Shown here in pieces: positions 18,288 to 26,574 of a stretch of 58,999 nt of DNA; within the stretch, counting starts at the first letter, position 1; every line of letters starts with the position of its first letter. Below the pieces are notes generated by a model. It was not told where the DNA came from, did no database searches, and saw only the letters and a list, made by a program, of their open reading frames with translations. Position numbers and translations under genes: made by a program. Origin of the DNA: Acidobacteriota bacterium (GTDB lineage Bacteria > Acidobacteriota > Blastocatellia > Pyrinomonadales > Pyrinomonadaceae); contig QHXQ01000054.1 in the NCBI GenBank assembly GCA_003223935.1, positions 1 to 58,999 of the forward strand, written 5' to 3'.

Positions 18288-18815
18288 GTGGCAGCGGCGT
18301 CGGTCGAAGAGCGTGTCAGCGAGTTGGCGGAGCGCGTGGCCGCAGAGTTGGGTTTGGAACTCGTGCACGCAGAGGTGCACGGCACGGGCCGGAACACGAC
18401 GGTGCGCGTCTTCATTGACAAGCCAAATGGGGTGACGCACGAAGATTGCTCAGCGTTGAGTAATCATCTCGGCACGATCTTAGACGTGGAGGACTTCATC
18501 CATTCGGCTTATACGCTGGAAGTCTCCTCGCCCGGTCTGGAGCGCGGACTGTATAAACGCGCAGACTACGAACGCTTCGCCGGCCATTTGGCCAAGCTGA
18601 AGGCGCGCCAGCCCATCAACGGGCAACGCAACTTTCGCGGGCGCATCGTCGGCGTTGAAAACGACGAAGTGATCTTTGACGACAAGACGAACGGGCGCGT
18701 TAGCGTCCCCGTCGAGCAGATCGCGAAGGCGAATCTTGAGATCGACATCGAAGCAGAGTTTCGCCGCGCCGCCGAACGCGAGCAACAAGAAGCCGGCGGC
18801 ACTACAACTGAATAA
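18288..18815 (+). CDS. rimP: Ribosome maturation factor RimP
   Basis: Needed for 30S subunit maturation. 175 residues. GTG start at 18288 with a good Shine-Dalgarno (GGAGGG) about ten bases upstream. Motifs: VEERVSELAERVAAELGLELVHAEVHG, RVFIDKPNGVTHEDCSALS, YTLEVSSPGLERGLYKRADYERFAG, GRIVGVENDEVIFDD, and the C-terminal VPVEQIAKANLEID. The place directly before nusA and infB is the conserved bacterial order. The stop is followed two bases later by heptad element E2, which fills the gap to nusA. Confidence 0.95.
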   Translation: MAAASVEERVSELAERVAAELGLELVHAEVHGTGRNTTVRVFIDKPNGVTHEDCSALSNHLGTILDVEDFIHSAYTLEVSSPGLERGLYKRADYERFAGHLAKLKARQPINGQRNFRGRIVGVENDEVIFDDKTNGRVSVPVEQIAKANLEIDIEAEFRRAAEREQQEAGGTTTE

Positions 18816-18817
18816 AG

Positions 18818-18894
18818 CAGAGGTCAGAGATCAGAGGTTAGAGGTCAGTTAAAGACCTATTTACTAACCTCTAACCTCTGATCTCTAACCTCTG
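18818..18894. repeat. Heptad-repeat inverted element E2 (rimP/nusA junction)
   Basis: Left arm: four 7-nt units of the type CAGAGGT/CAGAGAT/TAGAGGT. Right arm: four units of the complementary ACCTCTA/ACCTCTG/ATCTCTA type, in the same 7-nt phase. They can pair over about 28 bases with a short loop. The right arm ends six bases before the nusA ATG (18901), and no purine-rich Shine-Dalgarno lies between. The heptamer is shared with element E5 (31570-31637). Confidence 0.85.
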
Positions 18895-18900
18895 AAAATT

Positions 18901-20865
18901 ATGAGTACGTCCATCGGACAAAGCATTGACGCGCTGTGCAAAGAGCACGGCATCGAGCGCGATCTGGTCATCGAAGCGATGAAAGAGGCCGTGCGTGCGG
19001 CGGCGCGCAAGCAGTTCAAATCGGGCGAGGAGATCGCCGTCGAGTGGAGCAGCGAAGCCGGCATTGAACTGTTCGCCTCGAAGGTCATCGTCGAAGAGGT
19101 GACGAACCCGGCCCGCGAGATGTCGCTTCAAGAGGCGCAGGAACTTGCGGGCGACGAGCCAGTGGAGTTGGGCGACGAGTTGCAGATTCCGCTGCCGATG
19201 GAGGAGATGGGACGCATCGCCGCGCAGACGGCGAAGCAGATTCTCTTCCAGAAGGTGCGTGATGCTGTGCGCGCCAACATCTACGAGCAGTACATAGACA
19301 AGGTCGGCGATCTCGTCAACGGCTACGTCAAACGCTTCGAGCGCGGCGACATCATCGTTGACTTAGGGAACGTCGAAGCGATCCTGCCGCGCGGGCAACA
19401 GCCGCGCGGCGAGCAGTGGAATCAGGGCGAGCGCATTCGCGTCGTCATCGAGGACGTGCTGAAAGAATCGAAGGGGCCGCAAATCGTCGTCTCGCGTTCG
19501 TCGCCGGAGATGTTGAAGCGCCTGTTTGAGATGGAAGTGCCGGAGATTTACGACGAGACGGTCGTGATCAAATCGGCGGTGCGCGAGCCGGGCGAGCGCG
19601 CGAAGATCGCGGTCGCCTCGAACGAGCGCGACGTCGATCCGGTCGGTGCCTGCGTCGGCATGAAGGGTTCGCGCGTGCAGGCGATCATACGCGAGTTGCG
19701 CGGCGAGAAGATTGACATCATCGAGTGGTCGGACGAGCCGTCGGTGTTTGCGGCGAACGCGCTGTCGCCCGCGAAGGTCAATCAGGTGCGCATCACTGAC
19801 ATTGAGAAGCGGCAGATGGAAGTGATCGTCAACGAGGATCAACTGTCGCTCGCCATCGGCAAGCGCGGGCAGAACGTGCGCTTGGCGACAAAGCTCGTCG
19901 GTTGGAACATAGACATTCGCAGCGAAGAAGAACTCAAGCGCGAGGTCGCCGAACAGATGGGCGCACTCATCGCTTCGGGCGGGGCCGTGCCGCTCACGGC
20001 GCTTGAGGGCGTGACGGCTGCGACCACCGCGACGCTTGCCGAGCACGGCATCGAAGACATAGACGCGCTGGCGCAGACGTCCGTGGACGACCTGGTCGAA
20101 TTCCTCGACGTGTCGCTCGACGAAGCGCAGTCAATGCTCGCTTCGGCGCAGTCGGTCGTCGCCGTGCGCGATGCGAGTAAGCAGGCGGAAGGCGAAGCGA
20201 CCGACGAAGCGGCCAGCGAAGCAGAAGCTGCGCCGCAAGCCGAGGCCGCGCCGATTGAAGCGACGGCTGAAGTGGCGGCAGACGAACAAGCGGAGGGTGA
20301 GCCTGTGGCACACGAGACTGAAGCGGCAGCAGATGGCGCAATGGCGTCGCCCGGCGCGTCTGAACAGAGCGGCGCGGTTGAGCAGCATGCGGCGTCGGTT
20401 GAGTTTGATCCGACGAGCGATGCGGGCGAAGTTGAACCGTCAGAAGAGATGATCGCGCAGGGCTACGATGAGGCGGTCGCTAACGGCACGCCGTATCACG
20501 CTGAGTCGTTCATTCGCGCCGAAGAGTCGGCCGATCCGGTCGCGCTCTCCGAAGCCGATCCGATGTCGGCCGACGAGTTGATCTTGCAGGGCGCGGGGCG
20601 CGACCTTAGGCCCGACACGCTGACGCCCGCCGCCGATATGACCGCGACCGAAGCGGCCATGATCGCCGATGAAGAAGCGGCGGCGGACGAGGATGAGCCG
20701 CCGGTTGAAGAGGCGGCGGCGTTTGCGCCGCTCGCCGATGCCAACGAGGCTTCCGCGCCGGAAGTCCAAGTGTCGTCTGCGCCCGCGCCCGAATATCGGG
20801 TCGAGACGAACGACGAACAAAACGCTGTGGAGCACGAGAAGCAAGATGCTTCCGACAGCGAATAA
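18901..20865 (+). CDS. nusA: Transcription termination/antitermination factor NusA
   Basis: 654 residues. N-terminal RNA-polymerase-binding domain (1-130), S1 domain (about 135-205, with GYVKRFERGDIIVDLGNVEAILP), KH1 and KH2 (about 230-350, with GACVGMKGSRVQAIIREL and LAIGKRGQNVRLA). A helix-hairpin-helix module (about 362-420) resembles the acidic-repeat domain of E. coli NusA. The last 230 residues are an Ala/Glu/Asp-rich, probably disordered acidic tail, longer than in most NusA proteins. It binds the elongation complex and links transcription to ribosome synthesis. There is no ylxR gene before infB, and the 205-base gap is too short for one. The start codon directly follows a pyrimidine-rich repeat arm rather than a normal ribosome-binding site. 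Confidence 0.96.
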   Translation: MSTSIGQSIDALCKEHGIERDLVIEAMKEAVRAAARKQFKSGEEIAVEWSSEAGIELFASKVIVEEVTNPAREMSLQEAQELAGDEPVELGDELQIPLPMEEMGRIAAQTAKQILFQKVRDAVRANIYEQYIDKVGDLVNGYVKRFERGDIIVDLGNVEAILPRGQQPRGEQWNQGERIRVVIEDVLKESKGPQIVVSRSSPEMLKRLFEMEVPEIYDETVVIKSAVREPGERAKIAVASNERDVDPVGACVGMKGSRVQAIIRELRGEKIDIIEWSDEPSVFAANALSPAKVNQVRITDIEKRQMEVIVNEDQLSLAIGKRGQNVRLATKLVGWNIDIRSEEELKREVAEQMGALIASGGAVPLTALEGVTAATTATLAEHGIEDIDALAQTSVDDLVEFLDVSLDEAQSMLASAQSVVAVRDASKQAEGEATDEAASEAEAAPQAEAAPIEATAEVAADEQAEGEPVAHETEAAADGAMASPGASEQSGAVEQHAASVEFDPTSDAGEVEPSEEMIAQGYDEAVANGTPYHAESFIRAEESADPVALSEADPMSADELILQGAGRDLRPDTLTPAADMTATEAAMIADEEAAADEDEPPVEEAAAFAPLADANEASAPEVQVSSAPAPEYRVETNDEQNAVEHEKQDASDSE

Positions 20866-21070
20866 CCGCCGCAGGTGCGTCGCCCGACGTTGCGACGCGT
20901 CTGCTTCTGCTCGCCTCTACGAGCCTTTGCCGGTTCGCAGTCAGCGCCCGACGTGACGCTGAAGCGACGGCCGCCGGCAAAGGTGACGTGAGTGAGCGAG
21001 TTTTGATTAGTCAACCTTTGCAGCGCGCGACGCCGTTGCTTTAACCCAAAGCGTCGTCGGAAGGATTTTG

Positions 21071-23911
21071 ATGACTGTCGGGAATAAGGTTCGCATTTAC
21101 GACCTAGCTAAAGAACTCAAGCTCGAAACGAAGCGCCTGATCGAAGAGGTGCGGCGCGAGGGCTTCGACGTCAGTGTGCCTTCGAACACCGTTCCGAAGG
21201 AACTGGCGGACAAGATTCGCAACCGCTACTTCCCCAAGAAAGAGACCAAGCGCGCGCCGCAAATCCGCGTCGTTAAAAAACAGCGCACAGCAGAAGAGGG
21301 CGGCGAAGACATACACGTCTCCGTGTCGCCCGTAGCGACGGAAGATGACGGCGCTGCGGCTGTGGTCGCAGAAGCTCCGGTTGAAGATGCGGGCGCGACG
21401 AAGTCCGGCGGCACTGTGCGACTCGTCAAGAAACCGCTCGCACCGGCCGCGCGCGCCGAACATCCCGGCGCAAGTGTGACCGGCGCGCGGACTGCGCCGT
21501 CGCTTGCAGAGTTGTCTTACCCGACGCCGCAGGTTTCAGAGTCGCCGACCGATGCGCCCGGCCCCGTCGAAGCGTCTGCGGCGGCGGCCGCGCCGCTCGT
21601 CGAACAGACAGGCGAAGCGCCGCTTGTGCCGATCCCGCCGGCAGCAGGGCCGGAGGCGCAGCCGAAGCCAGCGCCACCTGCGCCCGCGAAACAGATCAGA
21701 ATGCTCAGGCCCACAGCCGCCGCGCTCGATGCAGGCATACGTCCCGGCGAGCGCGCGCCTGCGCCCAAACCGACTACGCCGACGCCGCGCGAACGTGAGC
21801 GGCGCGGCCGTGAAGAACGTGGCGGCCGTGAGCGCGGTCGTGGCGGTGCTGCGCGCCAGCCGGTCGAGTTCACCGGCACGCCCGGCGAGAGCGCGACACC
21901 GCAGACGCTCTACACGCCGCCCGCAGATGCGCGGCGGCGCCCGACCCGCTCGCGTCGTGGCGGCACAGCAGCGCCCGCCGTGCGCGAAGGCTTTCGCGGC
22001 AAGGGCGGCCGCTTCGACCGCGATTACATTGCGCCGCCGAAGGCGCTCACGCTCGAACAGCGCATCGCCAGCACGATTGGCGGCGGCGCAGGCAGCACGA
22101 CTGTCGCCGAGCTTAAACCCGTGCGCTTGGTCGAAGGCTCGACCGTGAAGGAGTTCGCCGAAAAGCTCGGCATCAAGCCGAAGGATGTGGTCGCACTCTT
22201 GCTGCAACGCGGCGTCTTCGCGACGATCAATCAACCTCTGAACGCCGAAGTAGCTCAAGACTTGGGCCGGCGCTTTGGCTTCGACGTGTCGTTCGTTGAC
22301 TTCGAGGAGATGGTCGCCGAAGAGGAGATCGAAGAGATCATCGGCGGCGACATCGAAGAGTACGTCGAAGTGCCGCGCGCACCTGTCGTCACCGTCATGG
22401 GTCACGTCGATCACGGCAAGACCAGCTTGCTCGATGCGATTCGCGCGACCGAAGTGGCCGCGGGCGAAGCCGGCGGCATCACCCAACACATCGGCGCGTA
22501 CAGCGTCAATGTGCCCAGCCCTGACAACCCGGAAGAGATGCGCCGCGTCGTCTTCCTCGACACGCCGGGTCACGAAGCGTTTACGATGATGCGCGCGCGC
22601 GGCGCGAAAGCGACCGATGTGGTCGTGCTCGTCGTCGCCGCAGACGATGGCGTGATGCCGCAGACGATTGAAGCCATCGAGCACGCGCGCGCGGCGCATG
22701 TGCCCATCATCGTCGCCATCAACAAGATTGACCGCCCCGACGCGAACCCGCAGCGCGTCCGGCAGGAACTCGCCAATCATGGCTTGCAGCCCGTCGAGTG
22801 GGGCGGCGAGACCGAGATGGTTGACGTGTCTGCGAAGAAGCGCGAGAACCTTGAGACCCTGCTCGAAACGATTCTACTCACCGCCGACATCTTGAACTTG
22901 AAGGCGAGTCCCGCGCGTCGTGCCGCGGGCGTCGTGCTCGAAGCGAAACTTGATCGCGGGCGCGGCTCAGTCGCTACGGTGCTCGTGCAACAAGGCACGC
23001 TGCACGTCCACGATCCGTTCATCGCCGGTCAAGTCTTCGGCAAGGTGCGCGCGATGTTTAATGATCGCGGCGAGGCTGTGGCGGAAGTCGGGCCGGCGAC
23101 GCCGGTCGAGGTCTTAGGCTTACAAGGCGTGCCGCAAGCGGGCGACATGTTCCAAGTCGTCGCCGACGTATCGCGCGCGCAAAGCATCTCCGAACACCGG
23201 CAGATGCTTGCGCGTCAGAGCGCCTTGTTGCAATCAACGAAGCGCGGCATCGAAGCGTTGGGCGAGAAGGAAGTCAAAGAACTGTTGGTCGTCTTGAAGG
23301 CGGACGTGCAAGGCTCGGTCGAAGTGTTGAAGAGCACCTTGCAGAAGCTTTCGACCGATCAGGTCAAGGTCAAAGTCATCCGCTCCGGCGTCGGCGCGAT
23401 CACCGAATCCGACGTGCTCTTGGCTTCGGCCACACAAGCGGGCGCGTCGAACACTGCGGTCGTCATCATCGGCTTCAACGTGCGCCCTGAGACGCGCGCC
23501 GCCGATCTGGCCAAGCTCGAACACGTTGACATACGTCTGCACTCGATCATCTACAAGGTCGAAGAAGAGATTCGCGCGGCAATGATCGGCATGCTCGACA
23601 AGATCGAACAGGAGCGCATTCTCGGCAAGGCTGACGTGCGCGCGACCTTCAAAGTCCCGCGCGCCGGCACGGTGGCGGGCTGCATGGTCATTGACGGCAC
23701 GATCCGCCGCAACGCGCGTGCGCGCCTGATTCGCGACGGCGTCGTCGCGTGGGAAGGCGGCATCGCCAGTTTGCGGCGCGTTAAGGACGACGTGTCGGAA
23801 GTCCGCGAAGGCTTCGAGTGCGGCATCGCGCTCGAAAACTTCAACGACATCAAGGTCGGCGATCAGATCGAGGCTTACGTCATCGAGCAGGTCGCGGCGA
23901 CAGAGTTATGA
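21071..23911 (+). CDS. infB: Translation initiation factor IF-2
   Basis: GTPase that places initiator tRNA on the 30S subunit. 946 residues from the ATG at 21071; a TTG one codon earlier is in frame, but AAGGA is spaced for the ATG. N-terminal IF2_N domain ([25 protein letters not shown]), then a long Pro/Ala/Arg-rich linker (about 50-330) including an Arg/Gly stretch. A second IF2_N-like motif ([23 protein letters not shown]) comes next. The G domain has [20 protein letters not shown] and NKIDRPDA, followed by domains II-IV and the C-terminal fMet-tRNA region ending near [24 protein letters not shown]. The stop TGA is followed at once by heptad element E3. Confidence 0.97.
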   Translation: MTVGNKVRIYDLAKELKLETKRLIEEVRREGFDVSVPSNTVPKELADKIRNRYFPKKETKRAPQIRVVKKQRTAEEGGEDIHVSVSPVATEDDGAAAVVAEAPVEDAGATKSGGTVRLVKKPLAPAARAEHPGASVTGARTAPSLAELSYPTPQVSESPTDAPGPVEASAAAAAPLVEQTGEAPLVPIPPAAGPEAQPKPAPPAPAKQIRMLRPTAAALDAGIRPGERAPAPKPTTPTPRERERRGREERGGRERGRGGAARQPVEFTGTPGESATPQTLYTPPADARRRPTRSRRGGTAAPAVREGFRGKGGRFDRDYIAPPKALTLEQRIASTIGGGAGSTTVAELKPVRLVEGSTVKEFAEKLGIKPKDVVALLLQRGVFATINQPLNAEVAQDLGRRFGFDVSFVDFEEMVAEEEIEEIIGGDIEEYVEVPRAPVVTVMGHVDHGKTSLLDAIRATEVAAGEAGGITQHIGAYSVNVPSPDNPEEMRRVVFLDTPGHEAFTMMRARGAKATDVVVLVVAADDGVMPQTIEAIEHARAAHVPIIVAINKIDRPDANPQRVRQELANHGLQPVEWGGETEMVDVSAKKRENLETLLETILLTADILNLKASPARRAAGVVLEAKLDRGRGSVATVLVQQGTLHVHDPFIAGQVFGKVRAMFNDRGEAVAEVGPATPVEVLGLQGVPQAGDMFQVVADVSRAQSISEHRQMLARQSALLQSTKRGIEALGEKEVKELLVVLKADVQGSVEVLKSTLQKLSTDQVKVKVIRSGVGAITESDVLLASATQAGASNTAVVIIGFNVRPETRAADLAKLEHVDIRLHSIIYKVEEEIRAAMIGMLDKIEQERILGKADVRATFKVPRAGTVAGCMVIDGTIRRNARARLIRDGVVAWEGGIASLRRVKDDVSEVREGFECGIALENFNDIKVGDQIEAYVIEQVAATEL

Positions 23912-23986
23912 GTTCAAAGTTTAAGGTTCAAGGTTTAAGAGGTTGCTAGCCTCTGAACTTTGAACCTTAAACCTAAAACTTTGAAC
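23912..23986. repeat. Heptad-repeat inverted element E3 (infB/rbfA junction)
   Basis: Starts at the base after the infB stop. Left arm: four 7-nt units GTTCAAA/GTTTAAG/GTTCAAG/GTTTAAG. Right arm: complementary units of the TGAACTT/TGAACCT/TAAACCT/AAAACTT type. A short loop with AGGTTGC/TAGCCTC lies between. The right arm ends 11 bases before the rbfA ATG, with no Shine-Dalgarno in between. Confidence 0.85.
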
Positions 23987-23997
23987 TGATTTTCATC

Positions 23998-24381
23998 ATG
24001 CGTCGGCCCGAGAAAGTTGCAGAGTTGATGCGCGAGGAGATCGCGCAGGTCGTGGGGTACGAGTTGGAAGACCCGCGTGTGTCGTCGGTGACGGTGACGG
24101 ACGTGCTTATGTCTGAGAATCTGCGCGAGGCGCGCGTCTATGTGACGATTGCCGGCACGGACAAGGAAGCGGCCGCCGCTTTGCGCGCGCTCGAACACGC
24201 CGCGCCTTACGTGCGTCGGCGCGTCGCGCTGGAACTCAATCTGAAGCGCACGCCGGAGGTTCACTTCATCCGCGATACCATCGAGGAACAAGCGACGCGC
24301 GTGGACGAACTGCTCACCGAACTCGAACACGAGCACGCGGGGCAAGCGAACGAATCAGTGGAGAGGAGAGATGAGGGATGA
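23998..24381 (+). CDS. rbfA: Ribosome-binding factor A
   Basis: Small KH-fold factor for late 30S maturation and cold adaptation; 127 residues. Motifs: RRPEKVAELMREEIAQVV, DPRVSSVTVTDVLMSENLREARVYV, and ALELNLKRTPEVHFIRDT. The family core ends near residue 112. The last residues (ERRDEG) and the TGA stop are encoded by GAGAGAT/GATGAGG heptamers of element E4, so a repeat insertion has rewritten the C-terminus. Gene order infB-rbfA is the standard one; truB, often next, is absent. Confidence 0.95.
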   Translation: MRRPEKVAELMREEIAQVVGYELEDPRVSSVTVTDVLMSENLREARVYVTIAGTDKEAAAALRALEHAAPYVRRRVALELNLKRTPEVHFIRDTIEEQATRVDELLTELEHEHAGQANESVERRDEG

Positions 24382-24462
24382 GGGATGAGGGATGAGGGAT
24401 GAACAGAAGATCGCTCACTTGAGCAGCTTCTTCTTCATCCCTCATCCCTCATCCCTCATCCC
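24370..24462. repeat. Heptad-repeat inverted element E4 (rbfA/nrnA junction)
   Basis: Three exact tandem GATGAGG units plus GATGAAC on the left (24370-24397) and three CTCATCC-type units on the right (about 24436-24462), able to pair over about 26 bases. The loop contains a small stem GCTCA/TGAGC. The left arm overlaps the last codons and stop of rbfA. The right arm ends about nine bases before the nrnA ATG, again without a Shine-Dalgarno. Confidence 0.88.
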
Positions 24463-24471
24463 TTTCACATT

Positions 24472-25530
24472 ATGCTTAGTCAAGTTGTCGAGTTGATCGA
24501 GGCGAAGCGGCACTTTGCCATTACTTCGCACATACGCCCGGATGGCGACGGGTTGGGATCGAGTCTGGGTTTGTACTGGCTGCTGCGCGCGCTCAGCAAA
24601 GACCCGGAGGTGATCATGCGCGACGCTGTGCCGCACGCCTATCGCAAACTCGCTGGCGCGGAGACGGTGCGCGTCACGCCTACGGTTGCCCAACCTTACG
24701 ATGCCGTCTTCGTCATCGAGTGCTCAGACATCACGCGTCCCGGACTCGGCGATCTAGACAAACAACTCGTCGTCAACATAGACCACCACGCAACCACTTC
24801 GCTCTTCGGTCAGATCAATTGGATTGATTCAACCGCCTCGGCCGTTGGCGAGATGATCTACAACCTGTGCAAAGCCATCGGCGTGCGGCCCACGCGCGAG
24901 ATCGCCGAGTGCGTCTATACGGCGCTCATCACAGACACGGGTTCATTCCATTACTCGAACACGACCGAGCGCACGTTCAAGGTCGCATCGGAACTTGTGC
25001 GCGCGGGCGTGAAGCCGGCGAAGATCGCGCAGGCCGTCTATAGCAACTATCCTTGGAGCAAGCTCGACCTGATGCGCGAAGTGCTTTCGACCGTGCGACA
25101 CGATCCGACGGGGCGCGTCGCTTGGCTCAGGCAGACCGTCGAGATGCAGGAGCGGGCGGGCGCATCGGATGAAGACGCGGACGGGTTTGTTAATTTTCCG
25201 ATGAGTGTGGGCGATGTCGAGGCAGTTGCGTTTTTGAAGGAGAGCGCGCCGGGCATCTATCGCACATCTTTGCGCTCGAAGGGCGAGGTCAATGTGGCGC
25301 GCATCGCTGAGTTGTTCGGCGGCGGCGGTCATCGCAACGCTGCGGGCTGCACGTTGACGGGCGCTTGGGACGAAGCCGAGCGCACCATCGTCGGCCTGCT
25401 CATCAATGCGGTCGAGCACAACAACCTTGACACAAGCGTGCCGCCCGACAATGGCCATGCGCCCCGCGCAAGCGTCAACGAACCGGCGCGCGCCGATAAT
25501 GAAGAGCACGATGTGATTAACGCAGCATGA
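24472..25530 (+). CDS. nrnA: DHH phosphoesterase, NrnA-like nanoRNase / pAp phosphatase
   Basis: 352 residues. DHH domain (1-200) with HIRPDGDGLGS, VIECSD, NIDHHATT and ITDTGSF, which hold the manganese ligands. DHHA1 domain at the C-terminus with GGGGHRNAAGC for substrate binding. The family degrades 2-5-nt RNA and may dephosphorylate pAp. Directly after rbfA, as in many bacteria. The tail after about residue 320 is polar and not conserved in the family. ATG follows the pyrimidine arm of E4; no ribosome-binding site is visible. Confidence 0.92.
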   Translation: MLSQVVELIEAKRHFAITSHIRPDGDGLGSSLGLYWLLRALSKDPEVIMRDAVPHAYRKLAGAETVRVTPTVAQPYDAVFVIECSDITRPGLGDLDKQLVVNIDHHATTSLFGQINWIDSTASAVGEMIYNLCKAIGVRPTREIAECVYTALITDTGSFHYSNTTERTFKVASELVRAGVKPAKIAQAVYSNYPWSKLDLMREVLSTVRHDPTGRVAWLRQTVEMQERAGASDEDADGFVNFPMSVGDVEAVAFLKESAPGIYRTSLRSKGEVNVARIAELFGGGGHRNAAGCTLTGAWDEAERTIVGLLINAVEHNNLDTSVPPDNGHAPRASVNEPARADNEEHDVINAA

Positions 25531-25583
25531 GTCGGCTGTGAGCTTTATCATTCCGCGTTCTTAGTTCATACTGCCGTTCGCAT

Positions 25584-26558
25584 ATGACTTGGTTTCGGAA
25601 AAAAGAGCAGCGGATCGAGTCCGTTCCGGCGGACGAGCGCGTCGTCAAGACCGAGGGCATCTTCGTTAAGTGCACCGAATGCGATGCGGCGCTCTATCGG
25701 CGTGAACTGGAAGAGTCGTTGCAAGTCTGCCCGCATTGCAACTATCACTTCCGCATCGGCGCGCGCGAACGCCTCGCCATGCTCTACGACGACGGGCAGT
25801 ACGAAGAGTTGGATGCGGATGTGATCTCATCCGACCCGCTCGAATTCACCGACACGAAGCCGTACCCGCAAAGACTCGAACAAGCACGCCGCTCGACGGG
25901 TCTGCCCGAAGCGATCATCACAGCGCGCGGCCGCGTCGGCGGCCATCTGACCTTCATCGGCGCGATGGATTTTAGTTTCTTGGGCGGCTCAATGGGTTCA
26001 GCCGTCGGCGAGAAGATCACACGCATCATCGAGCGCGCGCTTGAGACGCGCGGCGCGGTCATCACGGTCTCGGCTTCGGGCGGCGCGCGCATGCAAGAGG
26101 GTGCGCTTAGTTTAATGCAGATGGCGAAAATCTCCGCCGCGCTCGCGCGCCTCGACGAAGCGCAACTGCCGTTCATCTCAATCTTGACTGATCCGACGAC
26201 GGGCGGCGTCACCGCCAGTTTCGCCATGCTCGGCGATGTGATCTTGGCCGAGCCGAAGGCGCTCATCGGTTTCGCCGGCCCGCGCGTCATCGAGCAGACG
26301 ATCCGCGAGAAGCTGCCGAAAGATTTTCAACGCGCCGAATTCTTAGTCGAGCACGGCATGCTCGATGTGGTCGTTGACCGACGCGAGATGCGCGCCCTCG
26401 TCATCAAGCTCTTGACCTTCATGGTCAACCCTGCATTGCAGACGCCCGCGCCGCAGTTCAATGCCAGCAACAACGGGCGCGATCCGAACGGGCCCACGCC
26501 GGACGTGCCAGCGACCGAATCTAAAATCCAGTCGCCTAAATCCGAAGTCAAAAACTAA
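25584..26558 (+). CDS. accD: Acetyl-CoA carboxylase carboxyltransferase subunit beta
   Basis: Transfers the carboxyl group from biotin to acetyl-CoA in the first step of fatty acid synthesis, together with AccA (not in window). 324 residues. N-terminal zinc ribbon CTEC...CPHC (residues 32-54). Crotonase-fold core with FIGAMDFSFLGGSMGSAVGEKI, SASGGARMQEGALSLMQMAK, LTDPTTGGVTASFAMLGD and AEPKALIGFAGPRVIEQTI. The family core ends near residue 285. The last residues (ESKIQSPKSEVKN) come from an A/C-rich stretch with 7-nt spacing at 26518-26555 that looks like decayed heptad repeat. folC follows after 16 bases, a common arrangement. Confidence 0.96.
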   Translation: MTWFRKKEQRIESVPADERVVKTEGIFVKCTECDAALYRRELEESLQVCPHCNYHFRIGARERLAMLYDDGQYEELDADVISSDPLEFTDTKPYPQRLEQARRSTGLPEAIITARGRVGGHLTFIGAMDFSFLGGSMGSAVGEKITRIIERALETRGAVITVSASGGARMQEGALSLMQMAKISAALARLDEAQLPFISILTDPTTGGVTASFAMLGDVILAEPKALIGFAGPRVIEQTIREKLPKDFQRAEFLVEHGMLDVVVDRREMRALVIKLLTFMVNPALQTPAPQFNASNNGRDPNGPTPDVPATESKIQSPKSEVKN

Positions 26559-26574
26559 ACCCGCACTTCAGTTG

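Noticed and set aside
20866..21070. A missed ylxR or L7Ae-type gene between nusA and infB
   Set aside because: Only 205 bases, and none of the frames shows the ylxR motifs.
21536..22780. 414-codon open frame opposite infB, and other long antisense frames such as 41455-42771 (+) opposite DUF1800
   Set aside because: GC-rich codon bias opens antisense frames; the products are Arg/Asp/Val-rich, show no family motif, and lie fully over strongly supported genes.
24370..24462. Tandem repeats as a possible CRISPR array
   Set aside because: Units are 7 bases without unique spacers and the two halves are complementary; no cas genes are in the window.
26461..26574. Longer FolC start overlapping accD
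   Set aside because: The extra 38 residues are out-of-frame accD sequence; the ATG at 26575 gives the family N-terminus.
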